A program made the translations under genes and the position numbers. A model generated the notes under the pieces. That model was not told where the DNA came from and searched no databases. It was given only the letters and a program-made list of their open reading frames with translations. A stretch of 64,000 nucleotides of DNA. It comes from Actinoplanes octamycinicus (GTDB lineage Bacteria > Actinomycetota > Actinomycetes > Mycobacteriales > Micromonosporaceae). The DNA lies in the NCBI RefSeq assembly GCF_014205225.1, contig NZ_JACHNB010000001.1, positions 3,515,501-3,579,500 on the forward strand, in the 5' to 3' direction. The first letter of the stretch is position 1, and every line of letters begins with the position of its first letter. This document shows positions 55,569-64,000 of the stretch, in pieces.

Positions 55569-57368
55569 TTACAGCCTAAGCGAGCGAGCGTCATCCGAAC
55601 GGTCAGTTACCGATAGGCGAACGGTCGAGTCTTGGGCCGAAGCGGCCACCTCGGCCCTGGTGAGGAGGGCGGCGAATCGCGCCGCGCCACGAGCCGGTGA
55701 CACCCAGTCGCCAGAGGTTTCCACCAAGCGGGTGTCCACCCGCTCCAGCCACGCGAGCACCCGCTCGGTCTCCTCGGCCGACGCGGCCGGCACCGGGCCC
55801 GGTCCGGGAAGGACCGTCTCGGCGGTCAGCCGGGCCGCGTCCAGGGTGGGTCGTGGGTGCTCACGCGGTGGTGAGGTGGCAGCGGCGGCCAGCCGGCCGT
55901 GCCTGATCACCGCGATCTCCCAGCCGCCCTTGTCGTTGCGCCGGGCGGCGACGATCTCCGGCAGCCGGGTCAGGGCGTCCAGCCGCTGCATCCGGATCAG
56001 CGCGCGCAGCAGGGCGATCAGGCGGGACCGGAGGGTGGCCGCCTCCTCGTAGCGCTGCCGGTCGCTGAGCGTCTCGATCCGGGCCAGGATCGCCTCGATC
56101 ACCGGACCGGGGTCCCCCGAAGTGGCGACCCGGAACGGGAGGGCGGCGCGCACGTCGTACTCCTCCGGGGTGATCTCGTGCTCGCACGGGGCCGGGCAGC
56201 GGCCCAGCTCGGCCAGCGCGCAGGCCGGCGTCTTGGTGCGCAGCGACAGCTTGTGGTTGCACTGGCGCAGCGGCACCGCGTCGTAGACCCCGGCGGCGGC
56301 CAGCTCGGCGGTGCGCCGCGAGGAGAACGGGCCCAGGTAGGTCGCCCCGTCGTCGGCGAACTTGCGGACCACCGACAGCCGGGGGAAGGCCTCGGCGGTC
56401 AGTTTCAGCCAGACCACCCGCTCCGGGTATTTCGACCGGCGGTTGTACGGCGGGGCGTGCGAGGCGATCAGCCGCAGCTCGCGCACCTCGGCCTCGAGCG
56501 CGTGGGCGCACTCCACCGCCTCCACCCGGACCGCGGCGGTCAGCATCTCGGAGATCCGGGCGCGTTTCTCCCCGGCGGTGAAGTAGCTGCGCACCCGGGT
56601 GGCGACGTCCTTGGAGGTGCCCACGTAGAGCGGGCGGTCGTCGGCGGCCCGGAAGATGTAGACCCCCGGCACGTGCGGCAGGTTGTCGGCCAGGTGCCGG
56701 CGGCTGCGCTGGGCCGGGGTGATCGCCTTGGCGAACTCGATCGCGTCGCCCAGGGTGTGCACCTGGTAGCTGCCCAGCCGCTCGATCAGGCCGTGCAGCA
56801 CGTCGACGGTGGCCTTGGCGTCGTCCAGCGCGCGGTGGTTGGGCTCGACGGCGGACCGGAAGAAGTGGGCCAGGGTGCCGAGCTTCCGGTTCGGCACCTC
56901 GTCGCGGGTCAGCGCGCGGCGGGCCAGCGCCGCGGTGTCCAGCACCCGGGGCGCCGGCCACGGGTAGCCGTGCCGGGCGCACGCCGCCTTGAGGAAGCCG
57001 ACGTCGTAGGGCGCGTTGTGGGCGACCAGCACGGCGCCGCGGAGGAACTCCAGCAGGGCGGGCAGCACGGTCTCGATCGGCGGGGCCGGGCGCAGCATCG
57101 CCTCGGTGATGCCGGTCAGCACGGTGATGAACGGCGGCAGCGGCACCCCCGGGTTGACCAGCGTGCCGAACTCGCCCAGCTGCTGGCCGCCGCGCACCTT
57201 GACCGCACCGATCTCGGTGATCCCGCCGCCGTCCGGAGCGCCGCCGGTGGTCTCCAGGTCGAGCACCACGAACGTGGTGTCGGCCAGCGAGACCGCGGCC
57301 GGGTCCACCGAGCCGTCGGCGGACAGCAGCGTGTCCAGAGTGCCCTGCACATAAGCCGGTTGTGCCAC
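55569..57368 (-). CDS. DEDDh exonuclease fused to a UvrC-like GIY-YIG domain
   Basis: A 599-aa DNA repair-type protein. Residues about 28-200 form a DnaQ-like 3'-5' exonuclease: DLETTG (Asp37/Glu39), HNAPYDVGFL, and HRALDDA with the DEDDh His/Asp. From about 235 a GIY-YIG nuclease follows (PGVYIFRAADDRPLYVGTSKDVATRV) and the UvrC-type YLGPFSS segment and a UVR-like ETLSDRQRYEEAATLRSRL helix. The UvrC C-terminal RNase H-like nuclease and HhH are absent, similar to Cho. The GTG at 57366-57368 gives VAQPAYVQGTLD. Homologous fusions occur next to trpD/cta genes in mycobacteria (from memory). Confidence 0.92.
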   Translation of the reverse strand: MAQPAYVQGTLDTLLSADGSVDPAAVSLADTTFVVLDLETTGGAPDGGGITEIGAVKVRGGQQLGEFGTLVNPGVPLPPFITVLTGITEAMLRPAPPIETVLPALLEFLRGAVLVAHNAPYDVGFLKAACARHGYPWPAPRVLDTAALARRALTRDEVPNRKLGTLAHFFRSAVEPNHRALDDAKATVDVLHGLIERLGSYQVHTLGDAIEFAKAITPAQRSRRHLADNLPHVPGVYIFRAADDRPLYVGTSKDVATRVRSYFTAGEKRARISEMLTAAVRVEAVECAHALEAEVRELRLIASHAPPYNRRSKYPERVVWLKLTAEAFPRLSVVRKFADDGATYLGPFSSRRTAELAAAGVYDAVPLRQCNHKLSLRTKTPACALAELGRCPAPCEHEITPEEYDVRAALPFRVATSGDPGPVIEAILARIETLSDRQRYEEAATLRSRLIALLRALIRMQRLDALTRLPEIVAARRNDKGGWEIAVIRHGRLAAAATSPPREHPRPTLDAARLTAETVLPGPGPVPAASAEETERVLAWLERVDTRLVETSGDWVSPARGAARFAALLTRAEVAASAQDSTVRLSVTDRSDDARSLRL

Positions 57369-57473
57369 GGCGGGCAACCTTAGAGCGGGGGTATGACATA
57401 AACCGAGCCCACCCCGGAAAAGATCACTTGCCTCAGCAAGCGTTTTCGCGGGCCACGGTGTGAGAATGGGGAG

Positions 57474-58889
57474 ATGTCCGCGCCGCTGGAACCCGACGAC
57501 CGCCCCGTAGAGGAGGCGGCGTCCCCGGGTGCGGACGTCATTCCCGCGTTGCTGCCGGAGGGCTCCTCGTCCGCGGTGCCGGAGGCGCCCGAGCCGATCC
57601 TGCCGGAGCCGGTCCGCCAGCGGATCATGACGCTGACCGCCGCGGCCCTGCCCGGCCTGCCGGCCGACGAGATCCCGGTCGCGCTGCGCCGGGTGGCCCG
57701 CTTCGCGCCGAACCGGCGGGCCCGGCTCGGCGGCCGGGAGATCGCCGCCCAGCTCACCGCCGACCCGCTGTTCCGGCAGCGGATCGGCGCCCGGATCGTG
57801 ACCGAGGCCGGTGACCTGGGCACCGCGGTGACCGGCGGGGTGGCCCCGGCCGCCGCCGACCCGGTCGAGGTCGCCGCCCTGGCCTACCTGGCCCGTCCGG
57901 ACGGCTGGCGGGACCTGGTCGGCGCGGCCGGCGACGTGGTCCGGGCCGACGCGGACAGCGCCGCCCAGGCCGACCGGCTGCGCGCCGCCGAGCAGCGCGC
58001 CACCCGGGCCGAGCACGACCGGGCGGTGGCCCGGGTGGAGGCCGACAAGCTGCGCGACGAGCTGGCCCGGGTCCGCGAGGAGCTCGGCCAGTTGCGCGAG
58101 GAGGCCCGCAGCACGGCGAAGGCGCTGCGCGAGGCGCAGGCCGCGCAGAAACGCGCGGCTGATCTGCTGGCCACCGAGAAGGGCCGCGCCGCGCGCGCCG
58201 CTCTGGACCACGAGGCTGAGGTACGCAGGATGCGCTCCCGCCTGGCCGACGCCGAGGCCAGCGCGGCCACCGGCAAGCAGGCGGTCAAGGACGCCCGGGC
58301 GGTCGACGACGCCCGCCTCTGGCTGCTGCTCGAGACGATCGGCCAGGCGGCCTCCGGGCTGCGCCGGGAGCTGGCCCTGGACCCGAGCGACAAGCTCCCC
58401 GCCGACTTCGTGGCCGACGCCGCCGCCGACCGGCCGGGCGCCCCGGAGCGGTCCCGGGCCCGCGCCCAGGACACCGACGACCCGGGCCGGCTCGACCAGC
58501 TGCTCGCGCTGCCCCGCGCCCACCTGATCGTCGACGGGTACAACGTGACCAAGCGCGGCTTCGCCGACATGTCCCTGGAGCAGCAGCGCAAACGCCTGAT
58601 CACCGGGCTGGGCGGGATCGCCGCGCAGACCCAGGACGAGGTCACCGTGGTCTTCGACGGGGCCGAGCGGGTGCACGGCCTGCCGCCGGCGCCGCGCGGC
58701 GTCCGGGTGCTCTTCTCCCGCAAGGGCACCACCGCCGACGAGCTGATCCGGCAGCTGGTCCGGGCCGAGCCGCCGGGCCGCCCGATCGTGGTGGTCTCCT
58801 CCGACCGGGAGGTGGCCGACGGGGTGCGCCGGCACGGGGCCTACCCGATGGGCGCCGACTCGCTGCTGCGCCGGCTGGCGAGATCCTGA
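57474..58889 (+). CDS. NYN (YacP-like) domain protein with coiled coil
   Basis: A 471-aa probable RNA-binding or ribonuclease protein. A disordered N-terminus (about 1-40) leads to a helical domain (about 45-155), a long charged coiled coil (about 160-275; RAEHDRAVARVEADKLRDELARVREELG cut into heptads), and a C-terminal NYN/PIN-like domain (about 345-471) with IVDGYNVTKRGF, TVVFDGAERV and VVVSSDREVAD, which hold the acidic metal-site residues. It resembles the YacP/Rae1 endonuclease family at the C-terminus. Divergent from the nuclease gene over 105 bp. Confidence 0.88.
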   Translation: MSAPLEPDDRPVEEAASPGADVIPALLPEGSSSAVPEAPEPILPEPVRQRIMTLTAAALPGLPADEIPVALRRVARFAPNRRARLGGREIAAQLTADPLFRQRIGARIVTEAGDLGTAVTGGVAPAAADPVEVAALAYLARPDGWRDLVGAAGDVVRADADSAAQADRLRAAEQRATRAEHDRAVARVEADKLRDELARVREELGQLREEARSTAKALREAQAAQKRAADLLATEKGRAARAALDHEAEVRRMRSRLADAEASAATGKQAVKDARAVDDARLWLLLETIGQAASGLRRELALDPSDKLPADFVADAAADRPGAPERSRARAQDTDDPGRLDQLLALPRAHLIVDGYNVTKRGFADMSLEQQRKRLITGLGGIAAQTQDEVTVVFDGAERVHGLPPAPRGVRVLFSRKGTTADELIRQLVRAEPPGRPIVVVSSDREVADGVRRHGAYPMGADSLLRRLARS

Positions 58890-58977
58890 GGTTTTGTCGT
58901 ACCCCTCGCCTAGCGTGACCGTCACCTGAGGTGACCGGTCCGTCGCACGGCCCGGCCCTCCCGGTTGAGGAGGGGTA

Positions 58978-59190
58978 ATGATCATCGATTGTGGTCGTTG
59001 CGTCGAGCGGACCGACGAGTGCACCGGATGCCTGGTCAGCGTGCTCGAGCAGACGCCCGGCGGGATCGCCGACCTGACTCCCGGCGAGCTGCGGGCGATC
59101 GAGACGTTCGAGCTGGCCGGTTTCGAGGTGGAGTTGCTGGAGACCCCGGAGCCACCCGCGGTCGTCCCGGTCCGCCGCCACGTGGCGTGA
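58978..59190 (+). CDS. Conserved small hypothetical protein, 70 aa
   Basis: MIIDCGRCVERTDECTGCLVSVLEQ holds four cysteines with a CGRC and a CTGC pair, suggestive of metal binding, followed by a short helix-strand segment (TPGELRAIETFELAGFEVELL). ATG preceded by GAGGAGGGG. Function unknown. Its stop abuts a large palindrome that runs into the next gene's start codon. Confidence 0.8.
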   Translation: MIIDCGRCVERTDECTGCLVSVLEQTPGGIADLTPGELRAIETFELAGFEVELLETPEPPAVVPVRRHVA

Positions 59191-59275
59191 TCATGACGAC
59201 GAAGGGTCGAGGCCGGGAGTCACGCCGCGGCCCCGTGTGACTCCCCACCCCGACCCTTAGGATCTTTCGTCATGA
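59191..59275 (+). promoter_or_regulatory. Interrupted 26-bp palindrome covering a start codon
   Basis: Three helices: 59191-59199/59267-59275 (9 bp), 59202-59209/59251-59258 (8 bp) and 59215-59223/59237-59245 (9 bp). It fills the whole gap between the 70-aa gene and the M48 protease gene, and its outer 3' strand includes the protease ATG (59272-59274). The AGGA that may serve as ribosome site is in an unpaired part. It may act as a terminator, translation control, or both. Confidence 0.6.
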
Positions 59276-60528
59276 CTCCCCGGTGGTGGGCCCTCGTCGC
59301 GTTCGGGGTGCTGCTCGTGGCGCTGGTGCTGGTCGCGGCGCTGACCGTGCCGTGGCACCGCGCTCCCGCGCCGCGCGCCGACCAGGTGGCCGCACTCGGC
59401 CAGTTCCCGCCGGAGCAGGTGGCCCGGGCCCGGCAGTTCCGCGCCGAGCTGCGGCCCGGCAACTACCTCGGCATGGCCCTGGGCCTGCTGGTGGCGCTGT
59501 TGCTCGGGCTCACCCCGCTCGGCGCCCGGCTGGTCGAGCTGGCCGGCCGGCCGTTCGGCGACCACTGGCTGGCCCGCGCGGTGCTCGGCGGCCTGCTCGT
59601 GGTGCTGGCCGGCGAGCTGCTCACCGTGCCGCTCGCCGCCTGGCGGCACACCATCGTGGTGCGGTATGGCATCTCCACCCAGTCCTGGGCCGGCTGGGGC
59701 GCCGACCTGGCGAAATCGATGCTGGTCGGCGCGGTCCTGGGCGGCCTGGCGCTGGCCGGCTTCTTCACCGTCACGCACTTCGCGCCCCGCTGGTGGTGGG
59801 CGTTCGGCGCGGCCGGCGCGGCCGGGCTGGTGGTGCTGCTCAGCTTCGTCCTCCCGGTGGTGGTCGAGCCGATCTTCAACAGGTTCACCCCGATGCCGGA
59901 CGGCCCGCTGCGCACCGAGCTGATCCAGCTCGCCGAGCGCGACGGCGTCCCGGTCAAGGACGTGCTGGTCGCCGACGCGTCCCGGCGCACCCGGGCGGTC
60001 AACGCCTACGTCTCCGGCCTCGGCCCGACCCGGCGGATCGTCGTCTACGACACCATGCTCACCGAGGCCACGCCGGACGAGGTGGTCTCGGTGACCGCGC
60101 ACGAGCTGGGCCACGCCAAGGACGGCGACGTGCTCACCGGGACCATCCTCGGCGCGCTCGGCGCCGCCCTCGCCGTGATCGCGGTCTACCTGCTCGGCTC
60201 CTGGGCCGGGCTGCTCCGGCTGGCCGGGGTGGACTCGATCGGCGAGCCCCGGGCGATCGCCCTGCTGCTCGCCGTGGCCACGGTCGCCGGGCTGCTGACC
60301 GGGCCGGGCCAGGCGTTCGTCTCCCGGCACATCGAGGCCCGCGCCGACCAGCACGCCCTGGACCTGACCGGCGACCCGCAGACCTTCGAGGCCATGCAGC
60401 GCCGCCTCGGCACCGTCAACCTGTCCGATCCTGATCCGCCGACCTGGGAGTTCCTGATGTTCGCCTCGCACCCGTCCACCGTGCAGCGGATGGCCGCCGC
60501 CCGTGCGTACGCCCGGGGCGAGCGCTGA
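59272..60528 (+). CDS. M48-family membrane metalloprotease (CAAX protease-like)
   Basis: A 418-aa Ste24/HtpX-type zinc endopeptidase. Zinc motif HELGH (His277, Glu278, His281) and a downstream Glu ligand in SRHIEARADQHAL. Membrane segments lie at about 5-25, 65-85, 105-125, 150-170, 180-200, 300-320 and 330-350. VNAYVSGLGPTRRIVVYDTML is the conserved strand preceding the active-site helix. Its stop shares a base with the next ATG. Confidence 0.92.
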   Translation: MTPRWWALVAFGVLLVALVLVAALTVPWHRAPAPRADQVAALGQFPPEQVARARQFRAELRPGNYLGMALGLLVALLLGLTPLGARLVELAGRPFGDHWLARAVLGGLLVVLAGELLTVPLAAWRHTIVVRYGISTQSWAGWGADLAKSMLVGAVLGGLALAGFFTVTHFAPRWWWAFGAAGAAGLVVLLSFVLPVVVEPIFNRFTPMPDGPLRTELIQLAERDGVPVKDVLVADASRRTRAVNAYVSGLGPTRRIVVYDTMLTEATPDEVVSVTAHELGHAKDGDVLTGTILGALGAALAVIAVYLLGSWAGLLRLAGVDSIGEPRAIALLLAVATVAGLLTGPGQAFVSRHIEARADQHALDLTGDPQTFEAMQRRLGTVNLSDPDPPTWEFLMFASHPSTVQRMAAARAYARGER

Positions 60529-61655
60529 TGGCCCGCACCCTGCTGGTCACCAACGACTTCCCGCCCCGGCCCGGCGGCATCCAGCAGTTCGTGCACAACC
60601 TCGCGGTGCGCCAGCCGGCCGGCTCGGTGGTGGTCTACTCGTCCACCTGGCGCGGCGCGGCCGCCTTCGACGCCGAGCAGCCGTTCGAGGTGGTCCGGGA
60701 GGACACCGGGATGCTGCTGCCCACCCCGCGGGTCGCCCGGCGGGCCGCCGAGCTGGCCCGGGCGCACGGCTGCGACAGCGTGCTGTTCGGCGCGGCCGCC
60801 CCGCTCGGCCTGCTCGCGCACGGCCTGCGCCGGGACGCCGGGATCACCCGCGCGGTCGGGATCACCCACGGCCACGAGATCGGCTGGGCGGCGCTGCCCG
60901 GCGCCCGCGGCCTGCTGCGCCGGATCGCCCGGGGCACCGACGTGATCACCTACCTGGGCGACTACCAGCGCACCCGGCTGGACCGGGCGCTGCACGGGCT
61001 GACCGAGCTGCGGCGGCTCGCGCCCGGCGTCGACGTGGACACCTTCCACCCCGGCGTGGACGGCTCCGCGGTCCGCGCCCGGCATGGGCTGACCGGCCGC
61101 CCGGTGGTGGTGTGCGTGTCCCGGCTGGTCCCGCGCAAGGGGCAGGACATGCTGATCCGCGCCCTGCCTCAGATCCGCCGCCGGGTGCCGGGCGCCGCGT
61201 TGCTGCTGGTCAGCGGCGGGCCGCACCGCAAGACGCTGGCCCGGCTGGCCCGCGAGCACGACGTCGAGGCGGACGTGATCTTCACCGGCTCGGTGCCGTG
61301 GGCGGAGCTGCCCGAGCACTACGCGGCCGGCGACGTCTACGCGATGCCGTGCCGCACCCGGGCCGCCGGCCTGGACGTCGAGGGCCTCGGCATCGTCTAC
61401 CTGGAGGCGTCGGCGACCGGCCTCCCGGTGGTCGGCGGCGACTCCGGCGGCGCGCCGGACGCGGTCCGCGAGGGCGAGACGGGCTACGTGGTCGGCGGCC
61501 GCGACGTGCCCGCCATCGCCGCTCGCGTGGCCGAGCTGCTGTCCGATCCTGATCGCGCCGCGGCGATGGGCAAGGCGGGCCGGGCCTGGGTCGAGCGCGA
61601 GTGGCGCTGGGAGACCCAGGCCGCCCGGCTCCAGGAGCTGCTCGCCCCGGCCTGA
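60528..61655 (+). CDS. pimB: GT4 glycosyltransferase, probable PimB' mannosyltransferase
   Basis: A 375-aa GT-B enzyme. LLVTNDFPPRPGGIQQFVHNLA is the typical PimB'-like N-terminal glycine motif; VVVCVSRLVPRKGQDMLIRALP and the EGLGIVYLEASATGLPVV segment give the GDP-sugar site and the catalytic Glu. PimB' adds the second mannose to phosphatidylinositol mannoside, using GDP-mannose at the inner face of the membrane. The gene position near the DEDDh-GIY-YIG nuclease matches the mycobacterial locus (from memory). Coupled to the M48 gene. Confidence 0.82.
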   Translation: MARTLLVTNDFPPRPGGIQQFVHNLAVRQPAGSVVVYSSTWRGAAAFDAEQPFEVVREDTGMLLPTPRVARRAAELARAHGCDSVLFGAAAPLGLLAHGLRRDAGITRAVGITHGHEIGWAALPGARGLLRRIARGTDVITYLGDYQRTRLDRALHGLTELRRLAPGVDVDTFHPGVDGSAVRARHGLTGRPVVVCVSRLVPRKGQDMLIRALPQIRRRVPGAALLLVSGGPHRKTLARLAREHDVEADVIFTGSVPWAELPEHYAAGDVYAMPCRTRAAGLDVEGLGIVYLEASATGLPVVGGDSGGAPDAVREGETGYVVGGRDVPAIAARVAELLSDPDRAAAMGKAGRAWVEREWRWETQAARLQELLAPA

Positions 61656-61777
61656 CGCACCGCGGACGAAACCCCTCGGAGTAGGGGATTGGCATGAGTG
61701 AGCGGGACTCTTCGTGGACAGTGGGCGGCCGGGCGGCGTAGGAACGGAACGGAGGGACCACCGACCGGAGGCCGCCG

Positions 61778-63781
61778 ATGCCGGACGCCACCCCCGCCCG
61801 CCCCGCCGACAACCACCATCCCGCGTCCGATCTCGCCGGTGCTCCCGGCGGACCCGCCGCGCACGACAGCCCCGGCCCCACCGTGACCGCGGACGATGGC
61901 GCCACCATGCTGGAGAGCGGGGGCGACGGGGAGCTGGACCTGCCGTACTGGCTGACCAGCACGCAGGAGGCGGCGAACACCGGGTTCCTGCGGATGCTGC
62001 GCCGGCTGCCGCGGCTGCTCCGGGACGCCTGGCTGCTCGCCTGGCGGGCCGGGCCGGGGACCACGGCCGCCGTGCTGGTGCTGCAGGTCGCCGCCGGGGT
62101 GGCCGGGGCGCTGGGGCTGATCAGCACGGTCGGCGTCTTCGACGGGCTGCTGCAGGCCGGCCCGACTCCGGAACGGGTGCGCGCCGCCGTACCGTCGCTG
62201 GTGCTCTTGATCGTGGCTGTCGCCGTGCGTGGCCTGCTGGCCAGCGCGGCGACCGCGATGCACGGCCGGCTGTCGCCCGCGGTCTACGAGGCCGCCGAGA
62301 ACCGGCTGCTCGACCTGACCACCCGGGTGGACCTGGCCACCTTCGACGACCCGGACTGGCGGGACGCCATGGAGCGGGCCCGGGACCGCGGGATCCCGGC
62401 CGCGCAGCAGGTGGTCGACTTCGGCATCGAGGTGCTCACCAACCTGGTCGGGCTGGTCGCCGCGGCCGGGGTGCTGGCCGTGCTGCACCCGATCCTGCTG
62501 CCGCTGCTGGTGCTGGCCGCGGTGCCGACCGGCTGGGCGGCGGTCCGGGCGGCCCGGCTCAACTACCGCAGCGAGCTGAAACTGATCGCGGTCTGGCGCC
62601 GCCAGCGGATGCTCGCCTATCTGCTCGCCGCCCGGGAACCGGCCGGTGAGCTGCGCGCCTTCACGGTGCGCCGGTTCCTGCTCGCCGAGGTCGCCCGGCT
62701 GCTGCGGATCTCCACGGTGGAGGAGATCCGGGTAGTGACCCGGTCGGTCCGCACCACCCTCTACGGGCAGGCGCTCAGTGGCCTGATCAGCGGACTCTCC
62801 TATCTGGTGCTGCTCTGGCTGCTGTGGACCGGCCGGATGGAACTGGCCGTCGGCGGCGCCGCGGCGTACGCGATCAACATCGGCATCGGCAAGCTCCGCG
62901 AGCTGGCCTTCTCGGTGAACCGGGTGTACGAGCAAGGGCTCTACTTCGCCGACTTCCAAGGGTTCTGCGCGATGTCGCTGGCACACGCCGAGCCGTCGCC
63001 GGAACTGCGCGCGCCGGCCGGGTTCAGCGAGATCCGGCTGGACCGGGTCACCTTCCGCTACCCGGACGCCGAGCGGGCCGCCGTCGACGGGATCGACATG
63101 ACCCTGCGCCGCGGCGAGATCGTCGCGCTGGTCGGGGAGAACGGCTCGGGCAAATCCACCCTGGCCGCCGTACTGGCCGGGCTGTACCGCCCACAGCAGG
63201 GGACGATCACCTGGGACGGGGTGGACGTCTCCCGGTTTCATCCGGAGTCGCTGCGGGAGCGGGTCGCGGTGGTGATGCAGGAGCCGACCCGGTGGCCGCT
63301 GTCCGCCCGGGCCAACATCGCGATCGGCCGGCACGACCGGCCGGCGTCGCTGGCCCAGGTGCAGGAGTCGGCCCGGGCCGGGGACGCCCACCAGTTCGTG
63401 ATGGAGCTGCCCCGCAAGTACGACACCCTGCTGTCCCGGCACTTCACCGACGGCGCCGACCTGTCCGGCGGGCAGTGGCAGCGGCTGGCGGTGAGCCGGG
63501 CGTTCCACCGGGACGCGCCGCTGCTGATCTGCGACGAGCCGACCGCGAACCTGGACGCCCGGGCCGAGCACGAGGTGTACCTGCGGTTGCGGGACCTGGC
63601 CGCGGGTCGGACGGTGGTGCTGATCACGCATCGGATGGCGAGCGTGCGGGAGGCCGACCGGATCTACGTGCTGGACCACGGGAAGGTGGTCGAGGAGGGC
63701 GACCACGAGGAGCTGATGGCGGCGGACGGGGTTTACGCGCAGTTGTTCACGCTGCAGGCCAGTGCCTATCAATCGGCCTGA
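61778..63781 (+). CDS. ABC exporter, fused permease and ATPase
   Basis: A 667-aa half-transporter. A Pro/Ala/Asp-rich N-terminus (about 1-60) precedes about six membrane helices (about 80-380). The ATPase has Walker A VGENGSGKST, Q-loop VVMQEPTRWPL, signature LSGGQWQRLA, Walker B LLICDEPTANLD and switch His in LITHRMAS. The segment LATFDDPDWRDAMERARDRG is seen in actinobacterial exporters near peptide or natural-product genes, but no such partner is beside it here. It probably works as a homodimer. The 122-bp upstream gap holds no obvious signal apart from GGAGG-rich sequence near the ATG. Confidence 0.92.
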   Translation: MPDATPARPADNHHPASDLAGAPGGPAAHDSPGPTVTADDGATMLESGGDGELDLPYWLTSTQEAANTGFLRMLRRLPRLLRDAWLLAWRAGPGTTAAVLVLQVAAGVAGALGLISTVGVFDGLLQAGPTPERVRAAVPSLVLLIVAVAVRGLLASAATAMHGRLSPAVYEAAENRLLDLTTRVDLATFDDPDWRDAMERARDRGIPAAQQVVDFGIEVLTNLVGLVAAAGVLAVLHPILLPLLVLAAVPTGWAAVRAARLNYRSELKLIAVWRRQRMLAYLLAAREPAGELRAFTVRRFLLAEVARLLRISTVEEIRVVTRSVRTTLYGQALSGLISGLSYLVLLWLLWTGRMELAVGGAAAYAINIGIGKLRELAFSVNRVYEQGLYFADFQGFCAMSLAHAEPSPELRAPAGFSEIRLDRVTFRYPDAERAAVDGIDMTLRRGEIVALVGENGSGKSTLAAVLAGLYRPQQGTITWDGVDVSRFHPESLRERVAVVMQEPTRWPLSARANIAIGRHDRPASLAQVQESARAGDAHQFVMELPRKYDTLLSRHFTDGADLSGGQWQRLAVSRAFHRDAPLLICDEPTANLDARAEHEVYLRLRDLAAGRTVVLITHRMASVREADRIYVLDHGKVVEEGDHEELMAADGVYAQLFTLQASAYQSA

Positions 63782-64000
63782 CCGCGCCTTCTCTCCCGGT
63801 GAGTGGTGTCGGTGGGCGGGCCTCTGGCGGATGTAGTGCCTCCAGGCGCGGCACTGTCTGGAGCGGCGCTGTCGGGGGCGGCGCTGTCGGGGGCGGCGCT
63901 GTCGGGGGGCGCTGCCTGGGGCGGCGCTGTCGGATGTGGCGCTTTCCGGCGCGGCGCTGCGCGGTCGGGTGTGGTGCTGTCGGACACGGTGGCGTCGGGT
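63782..64000. repeat. Right edge, gene-free, with about 15-bp repeats
   Basis: GGGGGCGGCGCTGTC repeats from about 63862 to 63920 and decays outwards. The antisense reading (Ser-Ala-Ala-Pro-Asp periodic) is a product of the repeat and is not called. No feature continues across the edge that can be identified. Confidence 0.7.

Noticed and set aside
63769..63987. 72-aa minus-strand frame with SAAPD repeats
   Set aside because: It is the translation of a 15-bp DNA repeat, overlaps the end of the ABC exporter gene and lacks a ribosome site.

Overview
The window reads as chromosome from a high-GC actinobacterium of the Micromonosporaceae, most likely Actinoplanes or a close relative. The evidence is the extreme third-position GC, frequent GTG/TTG starts, the QcrCAB/CtaCEF respiratory set typical of Actinobacteria, a PimB'-like mannosyltransferase, and gene order. 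From memory, the backbone follows the Mycobacterium tuberculosis Rv2188c-Rv2218 block: lipA, lipB, TIGR01777 epimerase, sucB, pepA, gcvT, cobS, cobT, DUF3043, glycerate kinase, HesB/ErpA, AdoK, ctaC, ctaF, trpD, ctaE, qcrCAB, DEDDh-GIY-YIG nuclease, PimB'. No rRNA, tRNA, CRISPR array or insertion sequence was recognised.

Layout. 0.3-14.1 kb is a lipoate neighbourhood (lipA, lipB, sucB, lpdA, gcvT, plus pepA). It makes lipoyl groups and holds E2, E3 and T-protein, which work with lipoylated proteins. lipA and lipB are separated by an inserted archaeal-type aspartyl-tRNA synthetase gene and a beta-propeller gene. The synthetase gene has a full-length T-box leader with an Asp (GAC) specifier and a translational switch. 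14.1-15.2 kb is a gene-free tandem-repeat block with two DnaA-box-like sites at its edge. 15.2-18.0 kb holds cobS and a CobU-CobT fusion for the late steps of cobalamin synthesis.

18.1-33.2 kb looks accessory: a site-2-protease-like gene, an aldo/keto reductase, a 2.2-kDa-residue-scale (about 2223 aa) low-complexity/TPR/WG-repeat protein, a three-gene ABC-2 exporter, a GH16 glycosidase, and an XRE-cupin regulator divergent from azlCD with a palindromic operator in the promoter. 33.2-41.8 kb returns to core genes: DUF3043, murA, nadA, glycerate kinase, erpA, adenosine-kinase-like PfkB, a P-loop kinase, tusA-like and a cysteine desulfurase.

41.9-51.8 kb is the terminal respiratory chain: ctaC-ctaF, then a leftward ctaG / atypical receiver / trpD set, then a rightward ctaE-qcrC-qcrA-qcrB operon with overlapping junctions and a strong terminator. 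51.8-63.8 kb holds an Lrp-type RAM protein, a sugar-phosphate nucleotidyltransferase overlapping a Nudix gene, an ACT-less RelA/SpoT homologue, a DEDDh-GIY-YIG nuclease, a NYN-domain protein, an M48 protease coupled to a GT4 mannosyltransferase, and an ABC exporter.

Intergenic DNA is unusually rich in tandem arrays (units of about 15, 18, 25, 42, 48 and 93 bp) and in long stem-loops, several of them at convergent gene ends. The most notable single element is the T-box in front of aspS.
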